Notes: a model not told the origin generated them from the letters alone. A stretch of 64,000 nt of DNA from Pisaster brevispinus (GCA_023634235.1 JAMKCF010000001.1:17990258-18054257), one strand, 5' to 3'. Counted from the first letter of the stretch, positions 1 through 12,351 are shown. A program made the numbers and translations.

Positions 1-2088
1 GAGAAGAAGATTTACTTAAGAAAATGAAATTAGTCTTGGTGTGGTTTAAAAATAGTTTGTTTGCTCTAAACCAGCAAGACACCTGAATAAGTTCAGAATT
101 GAGGGAATCGATAAGAGTGTCACAGTTCGGACTAGTATGAAGAATAGTTGTATCATCGGCAAATAAAGTAAAAGATAGCAGAGAGGAGGAACAGTGCAGG
201 TCGTTGATATACAACAGAAAAAAAAGGGGACCGAGAATAGAACCTTGCGGGACTCCGCACAAAATAGATAGACGATCGGAGTCGCAGTTCATCACTGAAG
301 TAAATGGCTGCCTGTTATAAAGGTAATTAGTAAACCACTGAAGTGCAACTCCTCTGATTCCGTAATGTTCTAGCTTGGAAAGAAGAATGGAGTGGTTGAT
401 AGTGTAAAAAGCTTTCGAGAGATCAATTAACATGCCAATGACAGACAGTTTCTTGCAGAGCGCATTGGTAACACTATCAATAAATTGAATGAGAGCCATG
501 TCAGTGGAGTGTTTACTGCGAAAGCCATATTGATTTTTATAAAGAAGATGAAAATGAGAAGTAAATTTGAAAAGGCAATTGTAAACCAATCTCTCCAGAA
601 TTTTTGAAAAGCAGGGAAGAATAGAAATAGGCCTGTAGTTGCTGATGATGCGAGGATCACCAGTTTTGAAGACAATTTTAAGATTAGAAGGAACACAACC
701 TGTAGAAAATAAAAGATTGAAGATGTGAGCAAGAGGTTCCGCAATAAAGGGAATAACAGGTTTAGTTAAAGAAGAACTGATATCATCAAAACCACAACTG
801 GCGCTTGTTTTAAGTTCCTTGCCAATACGGATAATTTCTTGAGAACAAGTAGGAGTAAAGAAAAAGGAAGAAGAATGAGGATTGTGCAAGTAATTTGAGA
901 AGTGAGCGTCAGTTGGTGGGATTTTGTTAGCTAATGAAGAGCCTATGTTAGTAAAGAAAGAATTGAAAGAATTAGCAACATCAGGAGGATTCGAAAGGAG
1001 ACGATCCCCGTCAGTTAAACCGTCGGGAAAAGACGTATTTTTGCCCCTACCAAGAATATTGTTAATTTCCCACCAGAGGCTTTTTAAATCGGCCTTTCGA
1101 GAATCAAGCTTACGGGCATAATTATCTGTTTTTGCTTTCCGAATGGTAGCAGTCAGTCGATTACGAAAAGTTTTGTAATCACGCTCATTGTTCACAGTTG
1201 GGTTGTGGAGAAAACGCCTGTAAAGTCTATTTTTTAAAGTTGCACGAGTCAATGATAGACTGGCTGATCCACGGCTGGTTCTTCTTGGATTTGCCAACAG
1301 TTTTAACAATATAAGGAAAGTGAGCATTATAACGAGAATAAAAGATTGAAAAGAAAGAGTCATAAGCGGTGTCAGCCTGCTGAGAATTATAGACCTACTC
1401 CAGTCGGTACTAGCAACGTCAGCTCTAAAGGCATTGATGGAATCAGGATTAATATTCCTTGTAATAAAGGTTTTCTTTAGAGGCTCTGCCTTCGAAAAGC
1501 ATGACCTGTAACCTGAAATAGTGGACAATGATCTGAGATATCAGAGTAAAATATTCCTGCTGATACATCAAGATCGGAGTTGGTTAGTATGTTGTCGATT
1601 AGTGTGGAAGTGAGTGGGGTGATGCGCATGGGTTTATTGATTAAAGGGTGGAGGCCATAAGCAAAGACAGCATTGATAAAATCATCTGTGGGCTGATGTT
1701 CAGAACAGTTCAGTAAATTGAGGTTGTCAAAACACCAATTGAAATTGTCAGGTGAGGAACCAGGAGCCCTGTAGACATTTCCAACAATAATGTTACAACC
1801 ATGGTCACGCTGGATTTCAATAGAGACCGATTCAAAGTCGTCATCAGATGATGCGAGGTCATCACGGACGTGGAACTTCAACGAGCTGTGAACAAACATG
1901 GCAACCCCTCCGCCGGGTTTATGAGAACGAGAGCAATAAACAAGACGATGATTGTTCATATGAACATAATGCGGAGGGGTATCTTTTAACCATGTCTCGG
2001 TGAAGCCTAAAATTGAGAAAGTGTGGTTGATTGTGGACAGATAGTCCTGAATATCGTAGAAATGTCTACAGAGGCTCCTGGAATTCAT
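1..2088 (-). pseudogene. LINE ORF2 (APE endonuclease + reverse transcriptase), partial at window edge
   Basis: Read right to left, the protein opens with an APE-type endonuclease. Its open segment is 2088-1477, with the ETW motif, a GGGVAMFV stretch and SDHCPLF near its end. The reverse transcriptase follows at about 1400-1: ISNYRPIS, NQYGFR, SKAFYTINHSILL, GVPQGSILGPL and the catalytic FADD. The frame is broken between the endonuclease and RT and again inside the RT, so this copy is probably dead. The usual FDTINH is FYTINH here. The element leaves the window at base 1, so its 3' end is not seen. The RT resembles the Jockey/CR1/L2 group; the clade is inference. Confidence 0.85.
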
Positions 2089-2850
2089 GTAAAAAATTTA
2101 TAAGCAATCAGAAGAGATATTTAAATTATTAAATTCATTACATTCAATATAACAACAGTTATTTACACCAGTATCAGCATGGGGTGAAGCTGCATTAGCA
2201 AACTCAGAAAACATTACTTAAGAAAACAAAAACACACAAATCCAATAGCAAAAGTTACAGCAAAACAGTAAATTATGCAAGGGACTAAACTAAATATGGG
2301 TATTCCAACGAAACATGAGAGCGTGAAAACACAAAACAAAAAGAAACAAAAAACTCCAGAACCAACAACAAACGAGCTCTAAACACGATGATGATGTAGT
2401 AAAACGACCCAGAATGAGTAACAAAAAGAAAAGTACATGACATAATACTGGAATGGAGCACAAGACCAAAACAAGGAACCAAAAGCAATTCTGAGGCAGA
2501 AGCCACATTACACCCCCCCCCCCGAAAAAAGAAAAAAACAACTTATATCATAGATCTACAATGCTAAAGTGAATGACAAAAGTAAGGTACAAAAAAAAAT
2601 TCAAAAAAAAATTGTAAAATAAGGGAAATTATTAGAAGATTAGTTATACTTGAATAACGAAAGTAGTAGTACAACAAAAAAATCAAAACTAAATATTGAA
2701 GTGAGGGAAAGTAAACAATAAAATCATGCAATGATGACCAAGAGACAAAATAACAGTGTGGTGAAAGTCAATGATGATATTGCAGATGATGAGAATGGAG
2801 ATGTATTGCAGGGGTTGAACTCATTGGCGGCAGGGGAGGTAGGGCAGGAG
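2089..2850 (-). other. Inter-ORF spacer of the minus-strand LINE
   Basis: AT-rich, non-conserved DNA between ORF1 and ORF2 of the same LINE. It holds a run of 12 C at about 2512-2523 and several poly(A) runs. Open frames seen here on the minus strand are low-complexity and look spurious. The last part of ORF1 may reach to about 2750. Confidence 0.5.
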
Positions 2851-3658
2851 TTATGCAGAGGAATGATGTCTATGAATCTCGGTAGAATCTGGCAAGGGAT
2901 CCATCGTGTCTCTCCACTTACCGGCAACAAATCTATACTTACGACCATCTTTGTAAGCCGTTGCCACTTCAGCGGACCACCGACGCTTTTCCTGCAGGTC
3001 TTGTCTGGTAAGGTCTTCCACGCAGAAAAAGGGGTCATCCACGAGCACTTGGCGTTGTTGTCGCAGAACGGCAATCTTATCCTGGTAGCAATTGAATTTA
3101 ACCAGGAGATGTTGGGGACGGCCAGTGGGCTTCGGACTGTCGCGATGGGCTCTCTCAAGCTTGATGTTATTCATGTTGAACTTGTCCTTCAGCATTTGGT
3201 GAGTCAGGCTGAGACATCTTCGTTGCGGTCTTGAGGCATGCCGATTATTCGAAGGTTGTTCCTACGGCTGAATCGTTCCAGTTTATTTAACTTCTCTGAG
3301 TGATCGGCCAAAAGTTTCTCCAGTCGATCTACTTGTAGGGTCAATTTATCAAGCTCCCCAACTCGCTTTCCAAGATCGTTAATTCTACTTGATTCAAATT
3401 CAATTGCTTTGTTGAAGTTTTCTTCGTACCGGTCCATCCGTCTATGGAGATCGGTTTGTCCCTGGCGTATCTCGGTCAACGCGTCCCTGACAAACTGTTA
3501 AACTCATTGTCCGTGACCGGTGGCAGGTCGTGCTGTGGATTAGTGGTCAACACAGTGGTACGGGGCACGGGCTGTTGTGGCGATAGTGCAGGCGGTGCAC
3601 TGTCTGAAGATGAAGAAATCCTTCCAGATTTGGTGGATTTTGGCCGGGCTGAAGGCAT
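2851..3658 (-). pseudogene. LINE ORF1p, L1-like (coiled coil, RRM, C-terminal domain)
   Basis: Three overlapping minus-strand frames make one protein. A Ser/Pro-rich N-terminus begins at ATG 3656-3658. A heptad-like coiled coil with an RFSRRNNLRIIGMP segment (an L1 ORF1p-type RRM entry) lies at 3479-3204. The C-terminal nucleic-acid-binding part at 3195-2851 has RAHRDSPKPTGRP and a VKFNCYQDK stretch. Shifts near 3476 and 3200 break it. Its position upstream of the endonuclease/RT in the same orientation marks it as ORF1 of that LINE. This ORF1 type (Transposase_22-like) chaperones the retrotransposon RNA. Confidence 0.75.
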
Positions 3659-3778
3659 TTTGTGGATCAGATGATTACCAGTGTGTCGTTGATTATTGTT
3701 TTAGGCAGTTGGATTTAAAATAATGAATCAAAAGCAAGTCGAGGAGCTGAAATTTACGGGTTTTATGCGAGCTCGAAA

Positions 3779-5129
3779 TTGAAGGTGCTCACATGTTTAC
3801 CATCTATCATTGTCACATCTAATACTTCATCTAATACTTCATATACACAACATACAGTCCCTCCACAGTTGAAACAAGCCAATGTAGTCCCCCTGCCGAA
3901 ATCCTCTCCTGCCAGTTTCAACAACCTCCGTCCGGTGGCTCCTACTGACCACTTTTCAAAGGTCGCTGAACATTTCATAGCTCGTGATACTCTGAATCAA
4001 ATGCAGTGCAAGCTAGATACATCACAATTTGGTAATCAGAAGGGAGTTTCCACAACACATTGCCTCATCGACATGCTACACGCTATTCATACTAATGCTA
4101 ATCATCCTGGTGCAGCTTCCACAATTTTGCTCGCAGACTTCTCCAAAGCATTTGATCATGTTGATCATACTACCGCCATCAAAAAGCTAAATGAGTTGGA
4201 GGTTGATCATGGCACCATTGCATGGATCGCTGACTTTGTCAGATCGCAAGCAGAGAGTTAAATACAAAGATGCACTTTCTAATTGGTGTACTACACAAGC
4301 AGGAGTTCCACAAGGAACTAAAATCGGCCCTGTTGTATTTCTTGCTATGATCAACGATTTTGTGGTCAGTCAAGAAAGCGACAATATTTTGCAATTCAAA
4401 TATGTTGATGACCTTACTCTAATTGAGAAGCGGCCAAAATCATCTGAATCCAAGTTATCTTCAGCGTAATACACCGCTTGCATGAGTGGTCATCCACAAA
4501 TAGAATGCAACTCAATCTCAAGAAATGCCTCACAATGGATGTTTGCTTTACCAAAGACCAGGTCCCTACTGTTCTGACATTGGACGACCAGGTACTGCAA
4601 CATTGCAATAACATAACATTACTGGGCATTTTCATCCAATCGGACCTAAAATGGGACACACAAGTCGACAAATGTGCAAATAGTCGTTTGTATGTCCTTC
4701 GTACCCTCAAATACTTTGCGCTTTCAAAACATGATCTGACTACGATTTACACTAGTTTTGTGAGACCTGTACTTGAGTATGCTACACCAGTGTGGTCTGG
4801 AGGACTCACCCGCAACCATCGTCATTCAATCGAACAAATACAGAAGAGAGCTTGTAAGATCATTCTTGGGGATGCCTACACAGGATACACGGATGCACTT
4901 GTACATTTGGGACTCATCTCTCTTAAAGAGACGTGAACAATTATGTTATTCATTTGCTAAGTCCATGGAACTTGATTCTTCCCGTTTACATCATTTACTC
5001 CCTCAAACAAAGTCACATGGTTATAATACCAGATCTGGTCCCTCCCACCGTCCTGAATTCACATGTAGAACTCAACGATATAAAAATAGCCCCATTCCCC
5101 ACCTAACTCGTATTTTAAACAACAATTAA
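3779..5129 (+). pseudogene. 5'-truncated CR1-type LINE reverse transcriptase
   Basis: This is an RT fragment in three frames. Motifs in order are LRPVAPTDHFSKVAEHF, FGNQKGVSTTHCL, ADFSKAFDHVDH, AGVPQGTKIGP, KYVDDLTLIE (catalytic YVDD), then the thumb region with ITLLGIFIQSDLKW and VRPVLEYATPVWSGGL. The tail ends in RYKNSPIPHLTRILNNN. Shifts lie near 4255, 4465 and 4930. The same motifs and tail recur in the LINE at 33-36.7 kb, so both belong to one family. The endonuclease half is missing, as expected from 5' truncation on insertion. Its junction with the neighbouring minus-strand LINE lies near 3,770. Confidence 0.85.
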
Positions 5130-5450
5130 AGCTCAATGCCAGTACCTCCCCCTTTTTTCTATCATAGAGACGCTGGGTTTTTTTATTGCTTGGTTTAGAC
5201 CATACTCTTTAGGTCTTTGTTTAAGTTCACCTTTTTCATACTTATTTTCTCAAATAATCATAGTTTTCTTTATAATTGTCCTTTCTGAATTTTATTTTTG
5301 TTTTGCTAAAGACCACATTTTCATTTCTTTTTTTTGTATTTAAAGTTTTTTAATGTGTACATGTGCAAATGTTTTAATTCGGCCTCTGGCCGCGAATACA
5401 TTTTTAATTGTGAATAAACCATTTCAAATCAAATCAAATCAAATAAAAAA
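5130..5450 (+). other. LINE 3' UTR with terminal stem-loop and repeat tail
   Basis: This is untranslated sequence downstream of the RT. A short stem CGGCC-TCT-GGCCG at 5380-5392 is followed by an AATAAA-containing stretch and a run of ATCAAATCAA-type repeats at about 5420-5445. The stem-loop plus microsatellite tail is the usual 3' end of CR1/L2-type LINEs, where the RT binds its own RNA. Confidence 0.6.
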
Positions 5451-5807
5451 AACTCGCAAGATTCGACTCTACAGCATGTGACTTACCACGTGCGGTTTTT
5501 ACATTCACGACCAGTGCGGCCCACCAACAGCTTCACAGGTGCATGACACATCCATCGAGTTGAAGAACTAGACATTCACCACGCGCAAATAACGTCTTGC
5601 ACCAAAACTATACTGAAACTTTACTGGGACAATTGCCAATCTTGGGCAGTTCTTTTTTTGTTCAATATCTCATTGGAAAGCCAATAACTTTTGCAATGCT
5701 AGGAAATTAGCAATTTAATTTTTTATTTTTCGGGGTGCCATGCCCAAATGCACGGACAGTGCCTCTTTAAATGTGTGCAGGATAATTCTGGGTATATTCA
5801 TGTGCAC
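5451..5807. other. No recognisable feature
   Basis: Unique-looking AT-rich DNA between the LINE tail and the transposase-like remnant. I see no coding sequence, RNA gene or repeat here. Confidence 0.4.
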
Positions 5808-7182
5808 TTAAAAATGCGGTTTTTTTGTCCTGTTACAAGCGACTGTTAACATACCACGTTTGATGTCACCTGTTCCTTTCAGCATCTGGATTTTCCTCTT
5901 CACACGTGGAGTTGTGTTTGCTGAATTCAGACATTTTGCCTTGCGTCCAGAGGAGTCTTCACATTCAGTGCAGAAGCAAGACAACCTTCTCACATTGACC
6001 TTGCCTCAACCAAGCCCACAGCAGAGTATCTTCCGTGTACCAGGCAGCGTTTCTAAATTTGTTCGTAGTGGCCTCTCCCTATTGATTTCGGATTCATTCA
6101 AAAACATGAATCTCTTCTTGAGTGACTACAAGTGAAATTTCCTTCGTCATCCATGCATGTGCTTGATTGTGTGAGTCTTTGATGGCAAAACTTGTAAAAG
6201 GAGGCAGCATCCTGAATGATGCATCCTTCCTCTGCCTTAACAGTTCTGGTGACTGCACTTTTTACCACACCCCCTTTCCCGTCGCAGGGATTTTTACCAT
6301 GACTGAAACCAAAGTAATTCCTCTCCACTGATTCAACATCAAAGTCTGACCCGGCGTAGGATATGTCCATGAGGGGAGTCCTTGACTTGTACTGACTGAA
6401 ACATCCGTCAGTCCACTGGATCTCTCGTGCAACATCCAGACCACGATTATCTACCAAGTGGTGAACACATGAACAGCTTGAGCATCATGATGCAGGTCGT
6501 TGGAGATTATGTGGATGGCCTCCCAGACAGTAGGGTTGTCTTTACAGTTATCGCATCTTTAAAATGCCACCATTGGGTGAAGAGTGAGCTGATTCTGAGA
6601 CCAATGCGCACTCTGAACTTTTTGTTGAGCAAGACATGTGTAATTTTCTGAGAAATCCATGACAAGGATCACTGATCTCTCTGGAAGGCTCTTGATCAAT
6701 CTGGTGAACTGAACTTGTTGCCACTTTGCAACAAAAAGATGGGCATGGAAGCTTTCAAGTTCTGCGGTCAATTCCTCAAGCAAATTCTGCAGGGATCCTT
6801 GAACTTTGAGCAATGCTTTTTTCGGTTTTCCTTGGTATTCTGATTTACCCCACTTCTGCCAGGTCACGTGGCTGTGCTCACTAGTATTCTGAAGTGTTAG
6901 CTCCAGGAATAAGGCTACTTTGTGTATTCCACATTTAGAACATGTCCTGTCAATGCATTCAAGCTTGTGAAATCTGTCACCTGTGTCAATCGCAAAAGAA
7001 TCCGAGCACATGGTTAATTCAGCTGCATGATATTTGTCTTTAATTCTACAGGATCGCGAGCATGCTGTTGTGATGTTGTTAACCACTTTCAGTTTGAGGT
7101 CTATATTTACGCAGTATGCACAAAGGCATTGGATCCATTTTGCATTTTTCTGTGTAAGTGGAAATGGGCAGGTTGAGTTCAT
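5808..7182 (-). pseudogene. Transposase-like protein (recurrent marine-invertebrate family), frameshifted
   Basis: Minus-strand protein in several frames. It starts at ATG 7180-7182 with a Cys-rich region (CLCAYC, CSRSC, CSKCG), then has the motif VMDFSENYTCLAQQ near 6650 with AHWSQNQLTLHP just after it. Next come ISNDLHHDAQAV (about 6480-6520), WTDGCFSQYKS, RNYFGFSHGKNPCDGKGG near 6320, and a C-terminal SCFCTECEDSSGRKAKC near 5980. From memory, this motif order recurs in many copies in cnidarian, lancelet and echinoderm genomes. The acidic residues in DFSEN, TDG and PCDG would suit an RNase H-fold DDE transposase, but that is inference. No terminal repeats were found. Confidence 0.5.
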
Positions 7183-7572
7183 TCGGTAGAATTAAACAAT
7201 CTGCAGATTTGTATAAGTTGGAATTTAGATACATATAGTTTTTCTGAGAAATATAAGTTCATTTTTTGTGAAGATGAATCAATTATCAGCAATTCAACTT
7301 CCTCTTCTTTATGTTATCTCAATAAAATTCAACATGCAAGTCCAAATCATTAAAAAAGGTCAGGCTGCTTAAATTTTTATTTAATCAGATCAAATGAACA
7401 AAAATATAATCTTAAAAAATAATATATACACAGCTCGAAGAGTACATGTACAGGCTGACACATTTTTCTTGAATGCTTGTTTATGCAAGTTATTTTTTAT
7501 GATTTTTTACTGCCAATTCACAAAATTTGTCAGCAGTAGCACTTTATTTGTAATTTGTCCTAACTGATACAA
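7183..7572. other. No recognisable feature
   Basis: AT-rich DNA between the transposase-like remnant and the probable start of Helentron copy A. I see no gene or clear repeat. Confidence 0.35.
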
Positions 7573-7873
7573 ATGTACACTTTTTATTCAATGACTGCAA
7601 TTACAACAATTCTCTGTAATGGCAAATCAGATTTTGGGGTCTCTATGATAAATGTTTTTGATGATAAGGTTTTCAGTATTTGCGATGTCCGAGGTGGACT
7701 GGAAGGGTGTTCTCTGACAGATATGTGTGTCTTTCTGACTTTCCCACTTTTTTCCACTTGTGTTTGTTCTTCTGTGATCTATTCTTCCTTTTCACAAATG
7801 ACTCAAGTGTCTATGCTTGAGGACGTTACTGAGAAACTTGCAGATGTGCAGGCTATCAGTGACAGCCAAAAAA

Positions 7874-7970
7874 GTTGTAATGATATGATTGATGAACGTT
7901 GTAATGATATGATTGATGAACGTTGTAATGATATGATTGATGAACGTTGTAATGATATGTTGATAAACGT
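7874..7970 (+). repeat. 24-bp tandem repeat, about four copies
   Basis: The unit, about GTTGTAATGATATGATTGATGAAC, occurs in three near-perfect copies plus a degenerate fourth. It would encode CNDMIDER repeats in an open frame upstream of the Helentron coding region. This may be the degenerated N-terminal part of the Helentron protein. Confidence 0.85.
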
Positions 7971-8059
7971 TGTAATGATGATAGAAGTTTAATGAAACAT
8001 GAAAATCATAGTATCAGATTGATGAGAAGCTTGAGAATCAAAGTCATGAAAACGGTAAG

Positions 8060-9365
8060 ATGGAAAGTTATGAGCATGAAAAGATTGAAAACAATGAGAG
8101 GCCTGAGAAGAGTAAGGACAATGTTGAGCTTAAGTGGCAAGGAAAAAGTCTCCAAAAGTGTAGAAGCTATGACAGAAGTGATAAAAAGCAGAGAAAGAAC
8201 AGTCCATGTAAGACTCACAAAACTGGCCCTCGGAAACATAAGAATCAAAGTAATCAAAATGTGTACCAAATGGAGAGACATAGAGGTCATCGCACTTTTG
8301 AGAAGACTGGCAAGCATCATGTATATAAGAAAAGTATGATAAAGATGAGTGTGTCGTTTGTAGTACCAGTGAAGCAGAGGTGTCCTCATTCATTGAAAAG
8401 GAAAGTAATTGAAATATGTACATGTAAGAGGAGCCATAAATGTCAGAGAAAGAATAGGAAGATTCAAACAAGTGGATACACAGTGCCAAGCCACACAAGA
8501 GTGACCAAAAAGTCCAAGAAATGCATGATGTATAATTATCGCAAAAATGGTAAATCTGTAGAGGTTCGTATGAAAAAGGAGGATAGACGTACACATGAAG
8601 AATTGAGGAAAACCATATTTGGTCATACAAGAAGAACTATCAACAAAATCATCAATGCAGATCAAGATAGGAGAGCAAAGAAAGTCAAAAATATAATGAA
8701 AGGCAAGATAGGGTCAAAAGCTGGTAAGAAGAGAAAGACTTGTGAATTTGGAAAACAAAAACTCCAGGAGTTAAAAGTTGTAGACCATGGCAATTCATCT
8801 ATCTGTTGGCTTTGTGATAAAATTGATAAATGTGGCACAAGGAAAATGCAATGTGATAAATGTTGTGTGGTTTCACACTAGTTGTACAGGTTTTTTGGAT
8901 ATGGAGAAACATTTGATTTGTAAGACATTCACTTGGGTTTGCCGTAAATGTGGACATGGTAGTTACAGTGACACTTTGTTTCATAATTTTGGTATATCTA
9001 CAGATGAGAAATTTTTTGACGTGGCACATTATGGAATGAACCAGTGTTTCACTGATGGGTTTATGGATCAGACGGATGCAAAGAAGAAAGCAAGAATACA
9101 TAGCTCATCAATGGCAGGACACGGGTATGTTGAACTGAACAGAAGTAAACAGTCATTGAGAAAACAAACTGGTGGTTACAACTTAAGAAAGGAAAAAACA
9201 AATTCAACTTCCTCCGATAAGCCAAGTGTAAGCTGTAAATCAAAACTTAAAGACAAAGCACATGACAGAGCACAATCTGAAATGTCGCCAAAAATAGTTA
9301 CAAGATCTCAAAATTCTAGATTGTTGCTGTTCATTAATGAGACTGTAAAAGCAAAAACAGAGTAG
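8060..9365 (+). pseudogene. Helentron N-terminal region: Lys-rich domain and frameshifted PHD finger
   Basis: A Lys/Arg-rich segment is followed by a Cys4-His-Cys3 PHD pattern split over two frames. CWLC and CDKC are in the first frame (ending 8881); WFHTSC and WVCRKCG are in the second (from about 8865). The junction is a one-base shift near 8870. PHD fingers bind histone tails and occur in other animal retro- and rolling-circle elements. The following residues to 9365 are basic and unrecognised. There is no intact start. Confidence 0.6.
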
Positions 9366-9639
9366 TACCAGGAATGTTCCAAAAACTACACTCAAGAAAG
9401 AAGCACCTGAATGTGAATTTGATGTGATTGAAGTTGGGCCGAAGAAATCTAAAAAGCAGATGGAAACAGTGAATCATAGAGAAAGATACAAAAATAAAAC
9501 AATGTCCTAGATACACATTGAAGAGAAAGGCTGATACAAATATAAACAATGAGAGCCACAAAATGACATTCAAAGATGCATGTGAGTTGAAACCTGCCAA
9601 AATGAAATGTAAAACTGAACAGTTACCATAAGGTAATTG

Positions 9640-10200
9640 ATCAAACATTGGTTGTACAAGGCAGTTGTCATCAAGGTGATGTTAGATTTGGAAGGAACAG
9701 TGGAAAGCAGTGTGTGGCAATGAGCCTTAGTGCTATTATGAGAAGTCAGACAAAGTGTTTGAAATATTGGCAAATGAATGAAATGGACAATGTGCTGAAT
9801 AATGGTAATGAGTTATTTGGATTTTTACAGAGAAGTTCAACCATGAGTAATGAGTATCTGCTTGTTAGTGAGTTACCAACCGATTTAAATGTGTATAAAA
9901 GCAACTTCAGTATGAATTATGGGGGAAAATGTGACTGGAACATTTAATGAAAATGATCCAAGTTTAGAAGAGTACGACATGATTTCACTTTAAAAAGCTG
10001 TAGAACAAACAATTTAGATATACCAAGCATGTTTCATATGTTTTCATGGGAGCACTTTTGCAGTGATTGCTCAAGATGGTATTTATTATGTGTTTGATTC
10101 TCATTCTAGAAATGTCCATGGCAGTCAAGTTCAAGATGGGACAAGCGTGCAGTTTCATGGCATGGTGTTTACAGGTATTGTCTCAATTTAGCTCAATCAA
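9640..10200 (+). pseudogene. Cysteine protease-like domain (herpesvirus tegument/C76-type), frameshifted
   Basis: The segment opens with QGSCHQGDVRFGRNSGKQC, where Gly-Lys-Gln-Cys carries the likely catalytic Cys. After shifts, GIYYVFDSHSRN at about 10080-10112 supplies an Asp/His pair. A G-x-QC motif followed by D-x-H resembles deubiquitinating proteases of the tegument N-terminal type. It lies directly upstream of the OTU domain, so the element would have carried two ubiquitin-protease-like domains. The family call is inference from motifs. Confidence 0.45.
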
Positions 10201-10396
10201 TGAATCTGTCAATCTGTGTTAATGAACAGTTTGAAATAACTGGTGTCAATCTGTGCATAAGCGACAATGCTGTAACATGTACACAGGAGCATATGCAAGC
10301 CAAACATACTTGTACTGGTAGTGTAGTTGATGATTGTAAGGACTGGAGTATGGAAATAGTGTAGACGATGGGAGTAACAGTTCTGATGTTGGGAGC

Positions 10397-12052
10397 TTGA
10401 ATTGTAACAAAATGAACAAGCATGACATTGAAGGTGATGTGCTACATGTAGATACTGGCATGGGTTCTGAAAGTCTTGATATTGAAATCATTGGCCTATC
10501 TCGACCAAATGTGTTGACATTTACTCCTCTCACGTTCGAGTTTCAACAGAGTATTTGTGATAAGCTTGAAATTGAAAAATTACATTTGAAGTCTTTTATT
10601 GTCTCTGAAGAATGTGCAGTAATTGGAAAGCCTGATCATGTGAAGAAGATTAGAGGTGATGGTAATTGTTTTTTCCGAACAATTTCATATGCTCTATCAG
10701 GATCTGAAAACAGTTATATGAAGTTGAGGATTGCTACTGTTGATCACTTGTTGAAAATCCAAGGTAAATTTCAATGTGTTTTGAGAGATGGATTTGTTAG
10801 CCTGGAGGACTATGTAATGACACAAATGATGTATGATAGTGGAACATGGGCAACAGAGCTTGAAATAATGGCAATGGTTGATATGTTGCAAGTTAACATA
10901 TGTACATTTGATGATGTGAATAATTGGTATAGATTTTCTACAAATTCTTTTGACAACAACCGTCCAAGTTTAGGAATGGCAATTTACTTGTATCACAGAG
11001 GAAGAGTCCATTATGATGTTGTTTTGTCAGTTGCTGAGATAATTGTGCAATTATCTGAGGTGAAAAGAAAACAAAAAACATCTTTGAAGCAGACAGTACA
11101 GAGTGATGAATCCATAGTATTTAAACATAACGATAGTCTGAAAACTGTAGTGAACAAAGTGACAGCAAAAACTGTAGTGAACAAAGTGACAGCAAAAACT
11201 GTGAAACCAAAAAGGAAAAAGCGTGTCAATTTGAATTTAAAGCAAAAATTAGCAAGGGAGAAAGCTAGAGAAAAATACAGAATGAAACATAGCATTGATG
11301 AACACAAACAAGACAAATCAAAGTACAATAAGAAATGTTATAACAAAAATGCTGAAACTATAAAACAAAAGGTGAAAACAAATGATCAGGAGAGTTCATG
11401 TTTTAAATCTGGAAGACTCAGTGCTGGAAAAGCAAGATATCAGAAATCCAAGGATGAAATAGCTGTATGTAAGAAAAAGAAGTACCAAGACAATCTTTCA
11501 TATAAAGACAGTGTGAAGATCAAGAGTAACAAAAAGTACAACGAAAATGCTCAATTTAGAGAAACGCTGATTAGTGATGGAAAATCAAAATACGCCAACA
11601 ATGCTAACTATAGAGAGAGCCGAATTAACAAGGACAAATCTAAAAATTGCAACAATGCTAGATATAGAGAGAGCTTAATTGATAAGGGCAAATTTAAATA
11701 TTGTAAGGATGCTAGATATAGAGAGAGCTTAATTAATAGGGGCAAATCTAAATACTGTAACAATGCTAGATATAGAGAGAGCTTAATTGATAAGGGCAAA
11801 TTTAAATATTGTAAGGATGCTAGATATAGAGAGGGCTTAATTAATAAGGGCAAATCTAAATATTGCAACAATGCTAGATATAGAGAGAGCTTTATTAATA
11901 AGGGCAACATTAAGTATTGCAACAATGCTGGATATAGAGAGAACTTAATTGATAAGGGCAAATCTAAATATTGCAACAATACTAGATATAGAGAGAGCTT
12001 AATAAGGGCAAATTTAAATATTGCAACAATGCTAGATATAGAGAGAATTTAA
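10397..12052 (+). pseudogene. Helentron OTU-domain region with 18-residue repeats
   Basis: An OTU cysteine protease domain spans residues ~85-215. DGNCFFR supplies the catalytic Asp/Cys block, SGTWATELEIMAM is the internal conserved segment, and HYDVVL gives the C-terminal His. A Lys-rich linker and then tandem 18-residue repeats (consensus about KGKSKYCNNARYRESLIN) follow. The frame starts mid-protein, because the Helentron ORF is broken upstream (~10,190-10,370). A small deletion near 12,000 breaks the repeat frame again. OTU domains cleave ubiquitin chains and are known in several Helitrons and Helentrons. Copy B at 52.8-53.8 kb has the same domain. Confidence 0.8.
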
Positions 12053-12110
12053 TTGATAAGGGCAAATCTAAATATTGTAACAATGTTAGATTCAAAGAAA
12101 GACTACTCAC
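11560..12110 (+). repeat. 54-bp coding tandem repeat, about nine to ten copies
   Basis: Repeats of 54 bp built around GCTAGATATAGAGAGAGC and AAGGGCAAATCTAAATATTG run from about 11,590 to 12,100. The inner copies are the most alike; the outer copies are degenerate. Each encodes 18 residues rich in Lys, Tyr and Asn. The 5-bp loss near 12,000 lies within one unit. Confidence 0.85.
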
Positions 12111-12351
12111 ATACAATAAAGCTAAATATCAGAATAAAATATACAAAAATGCACTTATTCAGAATATTAAAAGAAAGTATCACTTAAATTGTTCTTACAA
12201 GAAAAACCCAATCCAATATGGAAAGCAAAAAATATCACCCGAATAAAGCTTATATGGAAAATATGATTTATAACAATCGCAAGCGTGCCTTGAATAGAAA
12301 GGAACAGACAGTCAGTATCAGTCACGTGACAAAGATGTTTAGGAAATAAAT
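12111..12351 (+). other. Degraded continuation of the Helentron reading frame
   Basis: Basic, repeat-like coding remnants (Tyr/Lys/Asn codons, several stops) link the repeat tract to the Cys-rich domain. No separate gene is seen. Confidence 0.5.

Noticed and set aside
2285..2541. Minus-strand frames in the LINE spacer
   Set aside because: They are low-complexity Phe/Leu/Val sequence opposite A-rich DNA and include a C run.
8006..8665. Minus-strand frames rich in Leu/Ser/Phe opposite the Helentron
   Set aside because: They are antisense shadows of Lys-rich coding sequence and have no conserved motifs.
7874..12110. CRISPR-like array
   Set aside because: The 24-bp and 54-bp repeats are contiguous coding tandem repeats without unique spacers, in an animal genome.
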